Notes: generated by a model not told the origin, from the sequence alone. 64,000 nt of DNA from Chryseobacterium panacisoli (GCF_008274625.1 NZ_VTRU01000004.1:124001-188000), one strand, 5' to 3'; shown: positions 41,411 through 50,949, counted from the stretch's first letter. A program made the numbers and translations.

Positions 41411-42496
41411 CTACTCTGCTTTTAATTTCAATGATTGAAGAACTTTCTTAGGATCCTGGAATTTGGTTTTCACCTTTTGGTCATCCTTCACTTTCTGAAC
41501 TCCTTCCAAAAGAATCTGATCTCCTTTTGAGATACCTGAACCTACTACATAAAGATCCGGAAGTTCATAAGCGATTTTGATGTTTCGGGATTTTGCCACT
41601 CCGTTTTTATCAATAACAAATACATATTTCTGGTCCTGGATCTCATAAGTAGCTTTCTGTGGAATAATTAATGCATTATGAACAGGCATTGACATCTGAA
41701 TTTTTCCTGTTTCTCCATTTCTCAAAAGCTTATCAGGATTGGGGAACTTGGCACGGAAAGCAATATTACCTGTTTCATTGTCAAATTCTCCTTCAATAGT
41801 CTGGATCTCCCCTTTCTGCGAATAGGTTTCTCCGTTCGCTGTGATCAGGGATACCTGATTGCTGCCTCTGTCTGCAGCGTGAGTCTGATAACTTAAATAT
41901 TCCGGCTCAGAAACATTAAAATAAGTATAGATACTTGTGTTATCTGATAATGAAGTCAACAAATCACCTTCATCTACAAGACTTCCCAGTTTTAAAGGAA
42001 TTCTGTTGATAACACCAGAGAACGGCGCTTTGATATCGGTAAATGAAAGATGGATCTGAGCCAGTTTCATTTCTGCATTGGCAGCATCCAGCTTGGCTTT
42101 TGCCATGGCTTTTTCATTTTTAGAAACAATGTTGTTTCCTGCTAATGTACTTGCATTTTTCAGTTCGATAGAAGCCTGTTCTACCTCTGCTTTTGCTTTT
42201 AATAATTCTGCCTGGTACAATTTAGGCATAATTCGGAACAAGGTCTGCCCCGCCTGCACGTACTGTCCTTCATCTACAAAGATTTTTTCCAGGAAACCTT
42301 TTTCCTGAGCTCTTACTTCAATATTTTTTACGGATTGAATCTGGGCTACGTATTCTTTGTTGATTACAGTATCCATTACTACAGGGGACGTCACCGGATA
42401 TACGGTAACTTCTTCTTTTTCTTCTTTTTTCTTATTGCAGCCAACTGCCAACAGAAGGGCACTCAGCGCAATTCCCGAAGCAACTCTCTTTATCAT
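41411..42496 (-). CDS. RND efflux periplasmic adaptor (membrane fusion) lipoprotein
   Basis: From ATG 42496 the protein has 361 residues and a lipobox (LLLAVGC-N); an upstream in-frame ATG at 42586 would add 30 residues with a hydrophobic stretch before it. The biotinyl-lipoyl-like domain (VRAQEKGFLEKIFVDEGQ... GQTLF) is split by a short helical hairpin, followed by the beta-barrel (FSGVINRIPLKLGSLVDEGD) and membrane-proximal domains. It is the first gene of the operon, 21 bp upstream of the pump gene. It links the pump to the outer-membrane channel. Confidence 0.93.
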   Translation of the reverse strand: MIKRVASGIALSALLLAVGCNKKKEEKEEVTVYPVTSPVVMDTVINKEYVAQIQSVKNIEVRAQEKGFLEKIFVDEGQYVQAGQTLFRIMPKLYQAELLKAKAEVEQASIELKNASTLAGNNIVSKNEKAMAKAKLDAANAEMKLAQIHLSFTDIKAPFSGVINRIPLKLGSLVDEGDLLTSLSDNTSIYTYFNVSEPEYLSYQTHAADRGSNQVSLITANGETYSQKGEIQTIEGEFDNETGNIAFRAKFPNPDKLLRNGETGKIQMSMPVHNALIIPQKATYEIQDQKYVFVIDKNGVAKSRNIKIAYELPDLYVVGSGISKGDQILLEGVQKVKDDQKVKTKFQDPKKVLQSLKLKAE

Positions 42497-42640
42497 AATT
42501 CTAGAGTTTATATAAATCGTTAATGTTTTGATAGAAATAAAACGGTAATAAAAGAGGTACGATGTGATGATTACCGGCATACACAACGCAAAGTATTTCT
42601 ACCCGGAATCAGGCAGAAATAGGAATAGATCGAGAAAATT

Positions 42641-43027
42641 TTAAATTCTAATAGAACGGATCAGAATGAATCTTTTGGCTGTAAGGCCAAAAACAAAGCC
42701 ATGAATATCGGATCTAAACCGCTTATAGCTTTTTAATCCAAAAATGTAAACCAGACTGAAAACTCCGGCGAAAACAACAATAGCCTGCCATACGTCAGAC
42801 AGCTGGAAATCATTTTCAGCAAGTTCTAAATTGGAATTGTCTACGGTATCGGCCATCTGCTGAACAGATAGTTTTTCAAAAGTCTGATTAAGACGGTTGA
42901 CTCTTTTCGGCATATGATGAGAAACATGACCGGAATAGTCATTTCGAAGCGTTTTAACGTTGAGCCTGCTTTCCACTACAAAGAGCAGAAAAAGACCAGT
43001 TAAAAAGTATACTATAAAGTTTCTCAT
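42641..43027 (-). CDS. Uncharacterised membrane protein (128 aa)
   Basis: An N-terminal hydrophobic helix (residues 3-19), a polar, basic middle part (RNDYSGHVSHHMPKRVNRLN) and a second helix (about 84-102), ending in a basic tail. The layout suggests a small inner-membrane protein with an exposed loop. It is upstream of the efflux operon on the same strand, separated by about 145 bp, so it may or may not belong to it. No family recognised. Confidence 0.6.
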   Translation of the reverse strand: MRNFIVYFLTGLFLLFVVESRLNVKTLRNDYSGHVSHHMPKRVNRLNQTFEKLSVQQMADTVDNSNLELAENDFQLSDVWQAIVVFAGVFSLVYIFGLKSYKRFRSDIHGFVFGLTAKRFILIRSIRI

Positions 43028-43350
43028 TTTTGAAGTTGCAAATGTACACCCAGATTATGATATTATCATAACAGATTAACAAAATTTAACTATCCTTTAA
43101 AATAGCTGAATAAAAAAATCCTGAAAAACAGCAAATATTTCCTTTATTCAACAGTTATTCAGGCAATTCTGACGTCTTATCTGTGTAAGTTTCAATTTTC
43201 AAAAATTAAGCCACTTTTTTTGAATTAAGGAAATTTTAATTTTAAAGTTGTTGCTTTTTTGAACATTTTAATGCCCTGGCCTTCTATTTTGAAAATCTCC
43301 ATAATCAAACCTAAACTTTATCATAAATTAGAATTATTAACATTAACTTA

Positions 43351-43381
43351 TTGTTACTCTCTTCTTTTTGAATTATTTTTG
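43351..43381 (+). promoter_or_regulatory. Bacteroidota-type promoter (-33 TTG, -7 TATTTTTG)
   Basis: TTG at 43351-43353 and TATTTTTG at 43374-43381 are separated by 20 bp, the usual spacing for the primary sigma factor of Bacteroidota. A start near 43388 would give a short leader to the 30-aa ORF at 43401. Confidence 0.5.
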
Positions 43382-43400
43382 CCGAAAATTTACACAACAA

Positions 43401-43493
43401 ATGAAAAATGAAAAAAAAGTACTCTATTCTATTAAAAACAAACTCGTTACAATCCCTGATTCAACAACGGTAATCCCTATTTTTCTACAATAA
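43401..43493 (+). CDS. Possible 30-aa peptide ORF
   Basis: ATG 43401 to TAA 43493 encodes a basic peptide beginning MKNEKKVLYSIKNKLVTIPD. It has no GG leader or TM helix. The promoter just upstream is the main reason to list it; the transcript could equally be a non-coding RNA or the long leader of the lipoprotein gene at 43666. Confidence 0.25.
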   Translation: MKNEKKVLYSIKNKLVTIPDSTTVIPIFLQ

Positions 43494-43665
43494 CTATTAC
43501 TGCCTGTTTCGTGAATAATGTTTCAATAAACAGTGAGTTAAATTATATGAAATCTTAACTTTCTGTTAGTTTATGAAAAATTAACACATATTTATTAAAA
43601 ATATTTGTAAATTTATAAGGCATTAACATCATAATTCATGAAACACTTTAAAATCACTTATCACT

Positions 43666-44058
43666 ATGAAAAAATTATTAACACCAATCCTTCTGGGATT
43701 GACCATTCTTTCCCTAACAGCGTGTAAACATCCCGGAAAAGAAGCTGAAACCATTACCGCTGCTGCATCCGAAAACACAGACGAAATTTTCAAAGATGTG
43801 TATGTTGACAGCTATGGAGAAAAGATAGAAGTAACGATCAACAACACCAAAAATACCGCTACAATACATTTAAACGGTAAAACTTTTGACCTTAAAAAAA
43901 GTGATGCTTTACCTGAATATACAGCCTCCAATGAAGAGTATCAATATTCTGATATTAAGGGAAATATAACTTTCCTTAAAAAGAATGTAGACATGGTACT
44001 GTTCCATCTTAAACAGGCAAAGAAAGAGTCTGGACCGGCAAAAATGGCATCGTATTAG
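43666..44058 (+). CDS. Lipoprotein with MliC-like domain
   Basis: A 130-aa protein with a lipobox (LSLTAC-K). The mature part has a small beta domain: ATIHLNGKTFDLKKSDALPEY, then YQYSDIKGNITFLKKN. This resembles the MliC/PliC family of C-type lysozyme inhibitors (two strands with the pattern v-L-nGk-y-L, then a hydrophobic strand). The match is by pattern only, and the usual cysteine pair is absent, so inhibitor activity is uncertain. Confidence 0.6.
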   Translation: MKKLLTPILLGLTILSLTACKHPGKEAETITAAASENTDEIFKDVYVDSYGEKIEVTINNTKNTATIHLNGKTFDLKKSDALPEYTASNEEYQYSDIKGNITFLKKNVDMVLFHLKQAKKESGPAKMASY

Positions 44059-44093
44059 CATAAGGAATAGCATTCATTAAAAAAATAAGCATT

Positions 44094-44528
44094 ATGAAAA
44101 GTTTATATTATTATTTATCGGCACTTGTTATTGCAACATTTCTGGTTGTTTCATGTAAAACACAAAACGCACAAAAAGCGACTACTGATATTACTGGAAA
44201 AACATGGAAGTTGACAGAGCTTAACGGGAAACCGATTGAACTTAAAAACCCCAAAAACAATCCTCATTTCAAACTTAATATGGATGGAATGAGATATGAA
44301 GGCCACGCCGGATGTAACGGATTTGGAGGAACTTTTGAGATCAAACCTGAAATCATGAGAATAAAATTCAATCAGGGAATGTCTACCATGATGGCTTGTG
44401 AAGATCTGGATATTGAAAACCAGTTTACAAAAGCAGTCCTTGCTGCGGATAACTACTCTGTAAATGGAAATACACTTACTTTAAACAAGGCAAGAATGGC
44501 TCCTTTAGCTAAATTTGTTCTTCAGTAA
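44094..44528 (+). CDS. META-domain (HslJ-like) lipoprotein
   Basis: A 144-aa protein with a lipobox (LVVSC-K). The META domain is clear: TGKTWKLTELNGKPI, then GHAGCNGFGGTFEI, MSTMMACEDLDIENQFTKAL-like helix, and a final strand NTLTLNKARM. HslJ relatives are heat-inducible envelope proteins linked to stress or antibiotic tolerance, but the function is not established. It follows the MliC-like gene by 35 bp, probably in the same transcript. Confidence 0.88.
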   Translation: MKSLYYYLSALVIATFLVVSCKTQNAQKATTDITGKTWKLTELNGKPIELKNPKNNPHFKLNMDGMRYEGHAGCNGFGGTFEIKPEIMRIKFNQGMSTMMACEDLDIENQFTKAVLAADNYSVNGNTLTLNKARMAPLAKFVLQ

Positions 44529-44551
44529 TTGAATTTATTACAATAAAAAAT

Positions 44552-44586
44552 AAAAGACACCTTATAAACAAGGTGTCTTTTTATTT
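44552..44586. terminator. Bidirectional terminator
   Basis: AAAAGACACCTT pairs perfectly with AAGGTGTCTTTT around ATAAAC; T-runs on both strands serve the META gene (plus) and the SemiSWEET gene (minus). Confidence 0.88.
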
Positions 44587-44593
44587 GTATAGC

Positions 44594-44854
44594 CTACTCT
44601 TTTTTATTGTACATTATATAGCAAATCAGAAGACTTATATTCACCAGAACAGCAAACGAATTTGATAAAATAATAGGCAGTTCGTCTTTTGCAAAACCAT
44701 ACCATACCCACAGTGACAGCCCTGAAATAAGGACCAGAAGCATGAGCAAAGAAATATCTTCTACATTCTTTTCTCTGATCACCTTTACAAGCTGCGGAAT
44801 CATCGAAACAGAAGTAAGAAAACCGGCAATGATACCTAATATATTTTCATCCAT
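44594..44854 (-). CDS. SemiSWEET-family transporter
   Basis: An 86-aa protein with three TM helices (about 5-23, 36-55, 62-81). The PQ-loop motif SMIPQLVKV in the first helix is the signature of bacterial SemiSWEETs, which dimerise to transport small sugars. Length is exact for the family. The specific sugar cannot be predicted. It follows the FAD oxidoreductase gene on the same strand with a 36-bp gap. Confidence 0.92.
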   Translation of the reverse strand: MDENILGIIAGFLTSVSMIPQLVKVIREKNVEDISLLMLLVLISGLSLWVWYGFAKDELPIILSNSFAVLVNISLLICYIMYNKKE

Positions 44855-44890
44855 ATATTCTACAGTTTTGAATCTCTACACTAAGATATG

Positions 44891-45925
44891 CTATTGAAAC
44901 CTCTTTGAAGAAACTTCTTCATGCAAAGGAATATCATTTTCAATAAAATTGAACAAGTCGCGTGAAAAATAGCATCCATTCAGAATACCACGAGCACCCA
45001 TTCCATTAAAAACATACAGGTTATTCAAGGTTTCGTGTCTTCCGATAATTGGCCTTCTGTCTTTTACAGTAGGACGGAAGCCAAAATGTACTTCTTTCAC
45101 TTCAAAATCATAGGGATAAAATTCAGAAAGTCCATTGATCAATTGAGTGACCGCTGAGTCATCAATATGATGATGAAGCTGATCTCTATCGTAAGTTCCA
45201 CCATAAAAATAAAGTCCGTTTCCGGTTGGAAATAAGAAATGTTTCTTTTTAATGGTAATGTCTTCCGGAATCGGCTGGGAAAGTTTTACTTTTATATGAT
45301 GCCCTTTGTTGGGAATCACTGCTGTTTCTGAAAAGTATGGGTTATCTTTCACTCCCATTCCTTCACAGAAAATAATATTTTTGAAAGAAAAATCTTTATA
45401 AACCGATTCAGAAGGGTTCAATTTGGTATAATCGAATCTTTCTTTTACTAAATGATCATTTTTTTCCAAATAATTGAATAAACCACTGAAAAAACCATTA
45501 ACGTTGAGTCTGGCAGACTGATTCACCTTTCCCGTCTGAAAATCGTTTTTTACCCCATTTAAACGATCAAATTTTTTATCAAGAAAAGCTGATAATTCTT
45601 CATTCCCTGATTTTTTCAACCAAAGATTCTGTTCATTCTCATCATGAAAAATTCTGTGAATGGGAGCATTGATCAGATAGTTTTCTCCGGTATAAGATTC
45701 TATTTCTTTCAGACTAGTTTTAAGGAAGTCTATTTGTTCCTGTGCTTTCCAGAATGTCGTAAACTTTTTAAGAACAACCGGATTAATAATCCCGGCTGAA
45801 ATCTGTGAAGCACTTTTTCTTCCTTCAGAAAAGATCACAAAGGATTTATTGTTTTTAATTAGCTGATGAGCCAGAAAAAGCCCCGCATATCCGTCTCCTA
45901 CAACAATATAATCTACATTTTTCAT
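44891..45925 (-). CDS. FAD-dependent oxidoreductase (DAO family)
   Basis: A 344-aa protein with an N-terminal Rossmann dinucleotide-binding motif (VDYIVVGDGYAGLFLAHQL; GDGYAG instead of the common GxGxxG) and the DAO-type second motif near residue 44 (ISAGIINP). The C-terminal end has the usual GFRPTVKDRRPIIG and FNGMGARGI segments. This is the layout of glycine/D-amino-acid oxidases and related amine-oxidising enzymes; the substrate is unknown. It is followed by the SemiSWEET gene. Confidence 0.85.
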   Translation of the reverse strand: MKNVDYIVVGDGYAGLFLAHQLIKNNKSFVIFSEGRKSASQISAGIINPVVLKKFTTFWKAQEQIDFLKTSLKEIESYTGENYLINAPIHRIFHDENEQNLWLKKSGNEELSAFLDKKFDRLNGVKNDFQTGKVNQSARLNVNGFFSGLFNYLEKNDHLVKERFDYTKLNPSESVYKDFSFKNIIFCEGMGVKDNPYFSETAVIPNKGHHIKVKLSQPIPEDITIKKKHFLFPTGNGLYFYGGTYDRDQLHHHIDDSAVTQLINGLSEFYPYDFEVKEVHFGFRPTVKDRRPIIGRHETLNNLYVFNGMGARGILNGCYFSRDLFNFIENDIPLHEEVSSKRFQ

Positions 45926-46006
45926 ATGAGAAATTTCATTTATTTAAAGGTTATATATATTCGTCAACATTGATTATTGATTAGTAATAAACAAAGGGTG
46001 ACTTCA

Positions 46007-46040
46007 ATAAAAAAAACCTGAGTAAAAATACTCAGGTTTT
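46007..46040 (-). terminator. Terminator of the gldKLMN operon
   Basis: AAAACCTGAGTA pairs perfectly with TACTCAGGTTTT around AAAA. On the minus strand the 3' arm runs into TTTTTTATT, 21 bp after the gldN stop codon. Confidence 0.88.
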
Positions 46041-46060
46041 CTATAAATATCAAGTGAAAT

Positions 46061-46999
46061 CTAGTAATTCCACATATCATTTTCCATGTCAAGAATCTGC
46101 GATTTGATTCTATCGCTTTCTTCCAGCTGTTCATCAGCATTTTTAGGAATATAGTCTTTGATGGTACCATCTCCTAAGCCGCTTGAAGACTTATAGATAA
46201 TAGAAGAGAATCTTCTTGCATTGATGATATCATCAAAAGATAGGTCTGCAGAAGAATTTTTTCTATTGAAAACATAATTGTTGGCTAAAATATCACGAGC
46301 ACTTGGATAATAGATCCAGAATAGGTCGATCAATTCATCAGCACCAGCCAAAGGCTGACCGTCTGGACCAATTCTTCCGACGGATGTAGGATCTGGTCCC
46401 ATAGCAGCGATACCAAGAGGTCTGTATTTCATTTGACCATCTCTTTTATCGATAAACCACATACCCATCACTTTAAGAACTTTTACTTTATCAGTAGTTG
46501 TTCTGATGATATCTGTTAATCTTTTTTTCTCGTCTTCTGTAAGTGTTCTTCCAGAGTTAAGAATATCGATCGCTTCTTCGTCAAGTCTTATACTTTCCAA
46601 TCTTTTCTGAATAGCTTCAGGTGAAAGTCTTGTCACAAAGTTTTCGTCGTCATAAACTTCCTTAATGTCTCCTTTAAGAGCCCCATCAAGTAATAATTGA
46701 TATAAAGATCTTGTAGAGCTTGCAAGAAGACCATCCGGATTGTCATAATAGAATGGCTGGTTGATCTTATCATTCATATCAATGATTTCCCAAACAAACA
46801 TACTTTTGTAAATATCTTTGTCATCAACGAAACCATATTCAAGAGGCTTTACTTTATTGCTGATAACAGTATCCCCTGCTTTTCTCATAGATTCAGATCT
46901 CATTTGTCTAAATTCTTCGGGAGAAGCAGCATTCAGAATAGTCTGGGAAAATGCGAATCCCGAAACTAAAACTAAAAGGGTGCTAATATATTTTTTCAT
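46061..46999 (-). CDS. gldN: Gliding motility / type IX secretion protein GldN
   Basis: A 312-aa periplasmic protein with a signal peptide (cleavage near AFSQ-T). GldN (PorN) pairs with GldK in the ring of the T9SS, beneath the outer membrane. Typical segments are LEYGFVDDKDIYKSMFVWEI near the start and YRPLGIAAMGPDP in the middle, followed by ELIDLFWIYYPSARDILANN. It is the fourth gene of gldK-L-M-N, 22 bp after gldM. Confidence 0.95.
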   Translation of the reverse strand: MKKYISTLLVLVSGFAFSQTILNAASPEEFRQMRSESMRKAGDTVISNKVKPLEYGFVDDKDIYKSMFVWEIIDMNDKINQPFYYDNPDGLLASSTRSLYQLLLDGALKGDIKEVYDDENFVTRLSPEAIQKRLESIRLDEEAIDILNSGRTLTEDEKKRLTDIIRTTTDKVKVLKVMGMWFIDKRDGQMKYRPLGIAAMGPDPTSVGRIGPDGQPLAGADELIDLFWIYYPSARDILANNYVFNRKNSSADLSFDDIINARRFSSIIYKSSSGLGDGTIKDYIPKNADEQLEESDRIKSQILDMENDMWNY

Positions 47000-47021
47000 A
47001 ATATGATTTTACAAATTAACC

Positions 47022-48611
47022 TTATTGTACATTAATAATTACAGGTGAAATTTCCTTAAGTCTCTGGTTACCCAATCCTGTAGCCGTAGCCTGAATATCA
47101 TAGATCTGAACTACATCACCAGGTCTAAGGTTTCTAAGCATTCCTTCTGCTCCTGATAGTGAACTACCTTGAATCAGAGTACCTGCTTTTCCTGGAAGCT
47201 TGATAATGAAGCTATTTACAGTGAATGAAACAGGGAAGTCAAAGTCAGGTAAAGTTGCTGATACAATCTGGTTAGGTATAGAACCTGCCGGCATGAAGTT
47301 TACAGCCTTACCTCTGATCTGACCCTGAGGTCTAGGAATATTCTTAATTCTGTACTCAAATACCTGAGAAACTGTCTTACCATATGGATCTGTTCCTGAT
47401 AATGTTAACTTAACTACATTTCCTGTAGTAGGAGTTACATCCCATTTACCAGGACCTTTACCTTTCACAGTAGCTCCTGCAGCAGATAATGAAAGTTTAG
47501 AATTGTCAGCACCTAAGATTGATCCTGAAACAGGGTTCTCAAGTCCTCTATACATTACATTCATTTTATCAGCAGAAAGTAATAATCCTTTTTCAAGTTT
47601 TACTTCTCTAGGTCCTGCGATTACATTATAAGTATGCGTCCATGGGAAACTTTGTGGCTTACCTGAAGCATCTGTCAATGTAATAGTACCACCTAATTTA
47701 TGCTCACCAATTCCAGAACCTGAAATCTGTGTAATACCTTTACCATTTTCTACTCTGCTTACACCAGAGATGCTGATCTTATTGCTGTTAGAATAAGTAC
47801 CTAACATTACTTTTACTTCAGCCTGTTTTCCTGCCTGGATATCAACCGGACCTGAAACAATAGGCTCATAGCTTGAGAATTTAATATTCGCATCTACTTT
47901 TTCCTGAAGTAATAGTGCCAATGCATCAGACTGAACGTTTCTGGCATCATTTTGGATAATTTCCAAATTAGATATTGCAGCGATTAGCGGCTGATGATAA
48001 AATTTATTCTGGAACCAAGTCTTTTCATTTGGAGATGTACCTTTCGGGTATTCCGCAATAAGAGACTTGTTAGCTCTTGCCACTAAATCCTGTAACTGGG
48101 CATTGCTTCCAAAAGTAGAATTGATATAGTTTCTCACATCATCAATTTTAGCTTTAAGATCTAACGCATTCTTTGATGGAGTATTTTCATCTCCTTCTTT
48201 GAAGAAATATTCAGTAGTTGCTTCGTTGTTGTTAAGTGCAGCAAAGTTTTCACTTACGTCAATATCTTTTCCGTCCTTATCTTTATCGTGAAACTCAGAT
48301 TGTTTTTTCAACAAATCTTTAACATCCTGAGCAGATTTCACCAACGCATCAATTTTGGTTTTCAATACTTTGTACTGAGCCCAAGGCTGTGCATAGGTAT
48401 CCGGAACTTGCTGAGCCTTAGCTTCCAACGTTCTTTCAAAGATCTTCTCGTTCTTTTTTTCTGTTAAAGTTCTGGTTTCATTCAATGCTCTTGTAGAGTC
48501 ATAGTATGATCTGATGATTTCTGCATCAATATTTAGGGCCATCATCGCGATGAACACCAAATACATCAGGTTGATCATCTTCTGACGAGGGGTCTGTTTT
48601 CCTTGTGCCAT
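47022..48611 (-). CDS. gldM: Gliding motility / type IX secretion motor protein GldM
   Basis: A 529-aa inner-membrane protein. The N-terminal segment MAQGKQTPRQKMINLMYLVF and the single TM helix (about 13-33, with the Ala-rich FIAMMALNID) are hallmark features. With GldL this helix forms the proton-powered motor of the T9SS. The rest is a periplasmic shaft of four domains (residues 40-529), ending in beta-rich D3/D4 (PGDVVQIYDIQATAT). It is 53 bp downstream of gldL. Confidence 0.95.
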   Translation of the reverse strand: MAQGKQTPRQKMINLMYLVFIAMMALNIDAEIIRSYYDSTRALNETRTLTEKKNEKIFERTLEAKAQQVPDTYAQPWAQYKVLKTKIDALVKSAQDVKDLLKKQSEFHDKDKDGKDIDVSENFAALNNNEATTEYFFKEGDENTPSKNALDLKAKIDDVRNYINSTFGSNAQLQDLVARANKSLIAEYPKGTSPNEKTWFQNKFYHQPLIAAISNLEIIQNDARNVQSDALALLLQEKVDANIKFSSYEPIVSGPVDIQAGKQAEVKVMLGTYSNSNKISISGVSRVENGKGITQISGSGIGEHKLGGTITLTDASGKPQSFPWTHTYNVIAGPREVKLEKGLLLSADKMNVMYRGLENPVSGSILGADNSKLSLSAAGATVKGKGPGKWDVTPTTGNVVKLTLSGTDPYGKTVSQVFEYRIKNIPRPQGQIRGKAVNFMPAGSIPNQIVSATLPDFDFPVSFTVNSFIIKLPGKAGTLIQGSSLSGAEGMLRNLRPGDVVQIYDIQATATGLGNQRLKEISPVIINVQ

Positions 48612-48664
48612 TCTCTTTTCTTTGTTTTTTTGATTAAGTAGTTAAATTTAGAAATGGTTAGGAA

Positions 48665-49363
48665 TTAAGACTTCATAGCAGTTAACATACCACCATAAAC
48701 TCTATTTAAGTTATTAAGATTAGAAGTTAAACCTTGTAGCTCTTGATTGAATTTCTCAGATTGCTCTGCAGATTTCTGCATATCTGCTACATATTTGTTA
48801 GCAAATTCTGATTGTTTTTTACCGCTTTCAAGTTGCATTGCATAAAGAGCATTCATGCTTTCCATATGCTGAGCAGCTTTATTTAATTGGTCATTATATT
48901 TATGAGTAGAAGCAGATACGTCAACAGTTTGGTTGATCTGATCAACAGAGTTTGAAAATTTATCAATTCCTGTTCTTAATCTTTCAAATAATTGAACATC
49001 TAATCTAGCATCCTCAAGCATTTTGTCCAATTTGGTAGAAAGAGAATTTTCTAATTCAGCAAATTGAGCTGCAGCATTGTTATTTCTAGAAGATACATTA
49101 GAATGTAATGGATTTGGGTTAGCATGCTTATCTAATAATTCAGGATAAACATTTTCCCAAGCATAAGACTCTTCAGATTTCGGAGGGTCAAATGCAAAAA
49201 TGATAAAGATAATCGCCTCAGTAATAAGTCCCACGGTAAGAGCGATGTTACCGTTAATTGGTCCCAAGGTAATGTGAGTAATTTTAAGCCAAGCTCCAAG
49301 AATTACAATTGCAGCACCGAATGAATAAAAGAAATTCATCCAAGCATCTTTAGTCTTAAACAT
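48665..49363 (-). CDS. gldL: Gliding motility / type IX secretion motor protein GldL
   Basis: A 232-aa inner-membrane protein with two TM helices (about 9-25 and 38-58). The GAWLKITHITLGPINGN and LITEAIIFIIFAFDPP segments hold the conserved Lys and membrane Glu used in proton coupling. A cytoplasmic coiled-coil tail follows (about 85-232). GldL and GldM together form the rotary motor that drives gliding and secretion through the T9SS. Size fits the family. Confidence 0.95.
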   Translation of the reverse strand: MFKTKDAWMNFFYSFGAAIVILGAWLKITHITLGPINGNIALTVGLITEAIIFIIFAFDPPKSEESYAWENVYPELLDKHANPNPLHSNVSSRNNNAAAQFAELENSLSTKLDKMLEDARLDVQLFERLRTGIDKFSNSVDQINQTVDVSASTHKYNDQLNKAAQHMESMNALYAMQLESGKKQSEFANKYVADMQKSAEQSEKFNQELQGLTSNLNNLNRVYGGMLTAMKS

Positions 49364-49416
49364 ATTGAGTTAGTTTTTTTAATGTTAAATAAAATTGTTA
49401 TTGAAAAATTGTCTGA

Positions 49417-50841
49417 TTAATTTCTGTTAACTCTTCTTGGCTTAACAGCTGCTTCAGGAATATCCTGTACAGTTCTAAATCCGATATAGCTTCTTGCGGA
49501 ATCTTTTCTTTCCCAATCTCTAGCACCTGTCATTAGTGCATATCCTATATCTTTCCAAGATCCACCTCTTACAGATTTCTTCGTATCCTTTTTATCTTTA
49601 GTAGAAGGATTTAATGTAGAAGTGAATCCAGCTGATGAATTGTTAAACGAAGATAATGTCCATTCAGAAACGTTTCCAGCCATATCAAATAACCCAAACC
49701 CATTTTTCTTAAATTTCTTAACTGGAGCTGTATATGTATAAGTACCTTTTTTCTCATCTTCCATGTAGTTACCTCTCTTCGGTTTGAAGTTGGCAAGGTA
49801 ACAGCCTCTGTCATCCATTAAATATGGACCTCCCCAAGGGTAAGTAGCGTTTTGCATTCCACCTCTTGCAGCATATTCCCATTCTGTCTCTGTTGGAAGA
49901 CGGAACACTAATGGTTTTTGTTTTTTTCTTTTTAAACTTTCGTTGTAATCAGATTTCAATTTAGATCTGAAGTTACAATAAGCCCTTGCCTGATCCCAGG
50001 TAACCCCAACAACAGGATAGTCTTTGTAAGCCTTGTGCCAGAAGTACTGTTCAAACAATGGCTCATTGTAAGCAAAGTGGAAATCTTTTACCCAAACTGT
50101 AGTATCAGGATAGATCGCGATACTTTCGCTTTTCAGGTAATTAGCTCCTCTTTCGTTATCTGCAACAGCAGCATCCATATCTCCCCAACGGTAAGTATAC
50201 TTAAGCTTGCTTACATCTAAAATTCTTTCGTTTCCAATTCTGGAAGAAGAAGGCAGATACAGAGATTCTAGAACTTCTGCGTATTCTACATCCGGATATT
50301 TTGTTGTGCTCCAGTGCAAAGGGATTTTCCAATCTAATCTTTTGCTGGCATCATAACTTCCGTCTTCCCGGCCACCCTGGCCCTCCATATATTCTTGATA
50401 AGGTGTTAAATTTTCTTCTTTTTTAGCAAGATATGCGTAATCTCCTATTGCAGCTCCTTTACGTCCGCCTTCATCACCACCTTCTCCGGCAGCTTCAGCA
50501 AGTAAAGTTCTCGCAATAGAGTCTCTTACATAGTTGATAAATACTCTGTACTCCGAGTTGGTAGTTTCTGCTTCATCCATGAAGAAAGAAGAAACAGTAA
50601 CTGTCTTCAATGCTGCTTTTTCAGGAGTATTTGTTGGATCCTGGTCTGCTAAACCAGCAACAAATGAACCTGCAGGAATTGCGACCATTCCGTATGGTCT
50701 TTCCGCAACAAATGATTTAGTTTTTTCTCTTGGTATCAATTCTCCTTTTGTTCCTGGCTTCCCTACAGAAGAGCTGCCACCACCTGAACAAGATACCGAT
50801 GCTACCGACGCAGACAATAATAAAAGAAATATCCTTTTCAT
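49417..50841 (-). CDS. gldK: Gliding motility / type IX secretion lipoprotein GldK
   Basis: A 474-aa lipoprotein (lipobox VASVSC-S) with a formylglycine-generating-enzyme-like fold, shown by MVAIPAGSFVAG near residue 52 and the C-terminal GLFDMAGNVSEWTLSS and RGGSWKDIGYALMTGARDW. GldK (PorK) forms the periplasmic ring with GldN. It heads the gldKLMN operon after a 109-bp gap from glmS. A glycine/serine-rich linker follows the lipobox. Confidence 0.95.
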   Translation of the reverse strand: MKRIFLLLLSASVASVSCSGGGSSSVGKPGTKGELIPREKTKSFVAERPYGMVAIPAGSFVAGLADQDPTNTPEKAALKTVTVSSFFMDEAETTNSEYRVFINYVRDSIARTLLAEAAGEGGDEGGRKGAAIGDYAYLAKKEENLTPYQEYMEGQGGREDGSYDASKRLDWKIPLHWSTTKYPDVEYAEVLESLYLPSSSRIGNERILDVSKLKYTYRWGDMDAAVADNERGANYLKSESIAIYPDTTVWVKDFHFAYNEPLFEQYFWHKAYKDYPVVGVTWDQARAYCNFRSKLKSDYNESLKRKKQKPLVFRLPTETEWEYAARGGMQNATYPWGGPYLMDDRGCYLANFKPKRGNYMEDEKKGTYTYTAPVKKFKKNGFGLFDMAGNVSEWTLSSFNNSSAGFTSTLNPSTKDKKDTKKSVRGGSWKDIGYALMTGARDWERKDSARSYIGFRTVQDIPEAAVKPRRVNRN

Positions 50842-50949
50842 GTTAATTTTTATAATTAAGCCGTAAATATATAATTTTTTTAAGAAACTTTTAAGATTTT
50901 TTTTGAAATAACGGAAGAAATCTAAATTTATTTTATTTACAACAACTTT

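Larger units (their letters stand above)
43028..43665. other. Long intergenic region with a promoter and a possible short ORF
   Basis: About 640 bp between divergent genes. It contains a good promoter match (43351-43381) and a 30-aa ORF, both listed separately. The rest is AT-rich with no convincing gene or strong hairpin. A second short frame (ATG 43639) overlaps the 5' end of the MliC-like gene in another frame and is not considered real. Confidence 0.5.

Noticed and set aside
42497..42586. Longer N-terminus of the efflux adaptor (start at 42586).
   Set aside because: The extra 30 residues would precede the lipoprotein signal and disrupt it; ATG 42496 gives a normal lipobox spacing.
46061..46170. 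Minus-strand ORF at 45964-46170 overlapping gldN.
   Set aside because: It overlaps the gldN end in another frame and crosses the terminator; it has no independent support.
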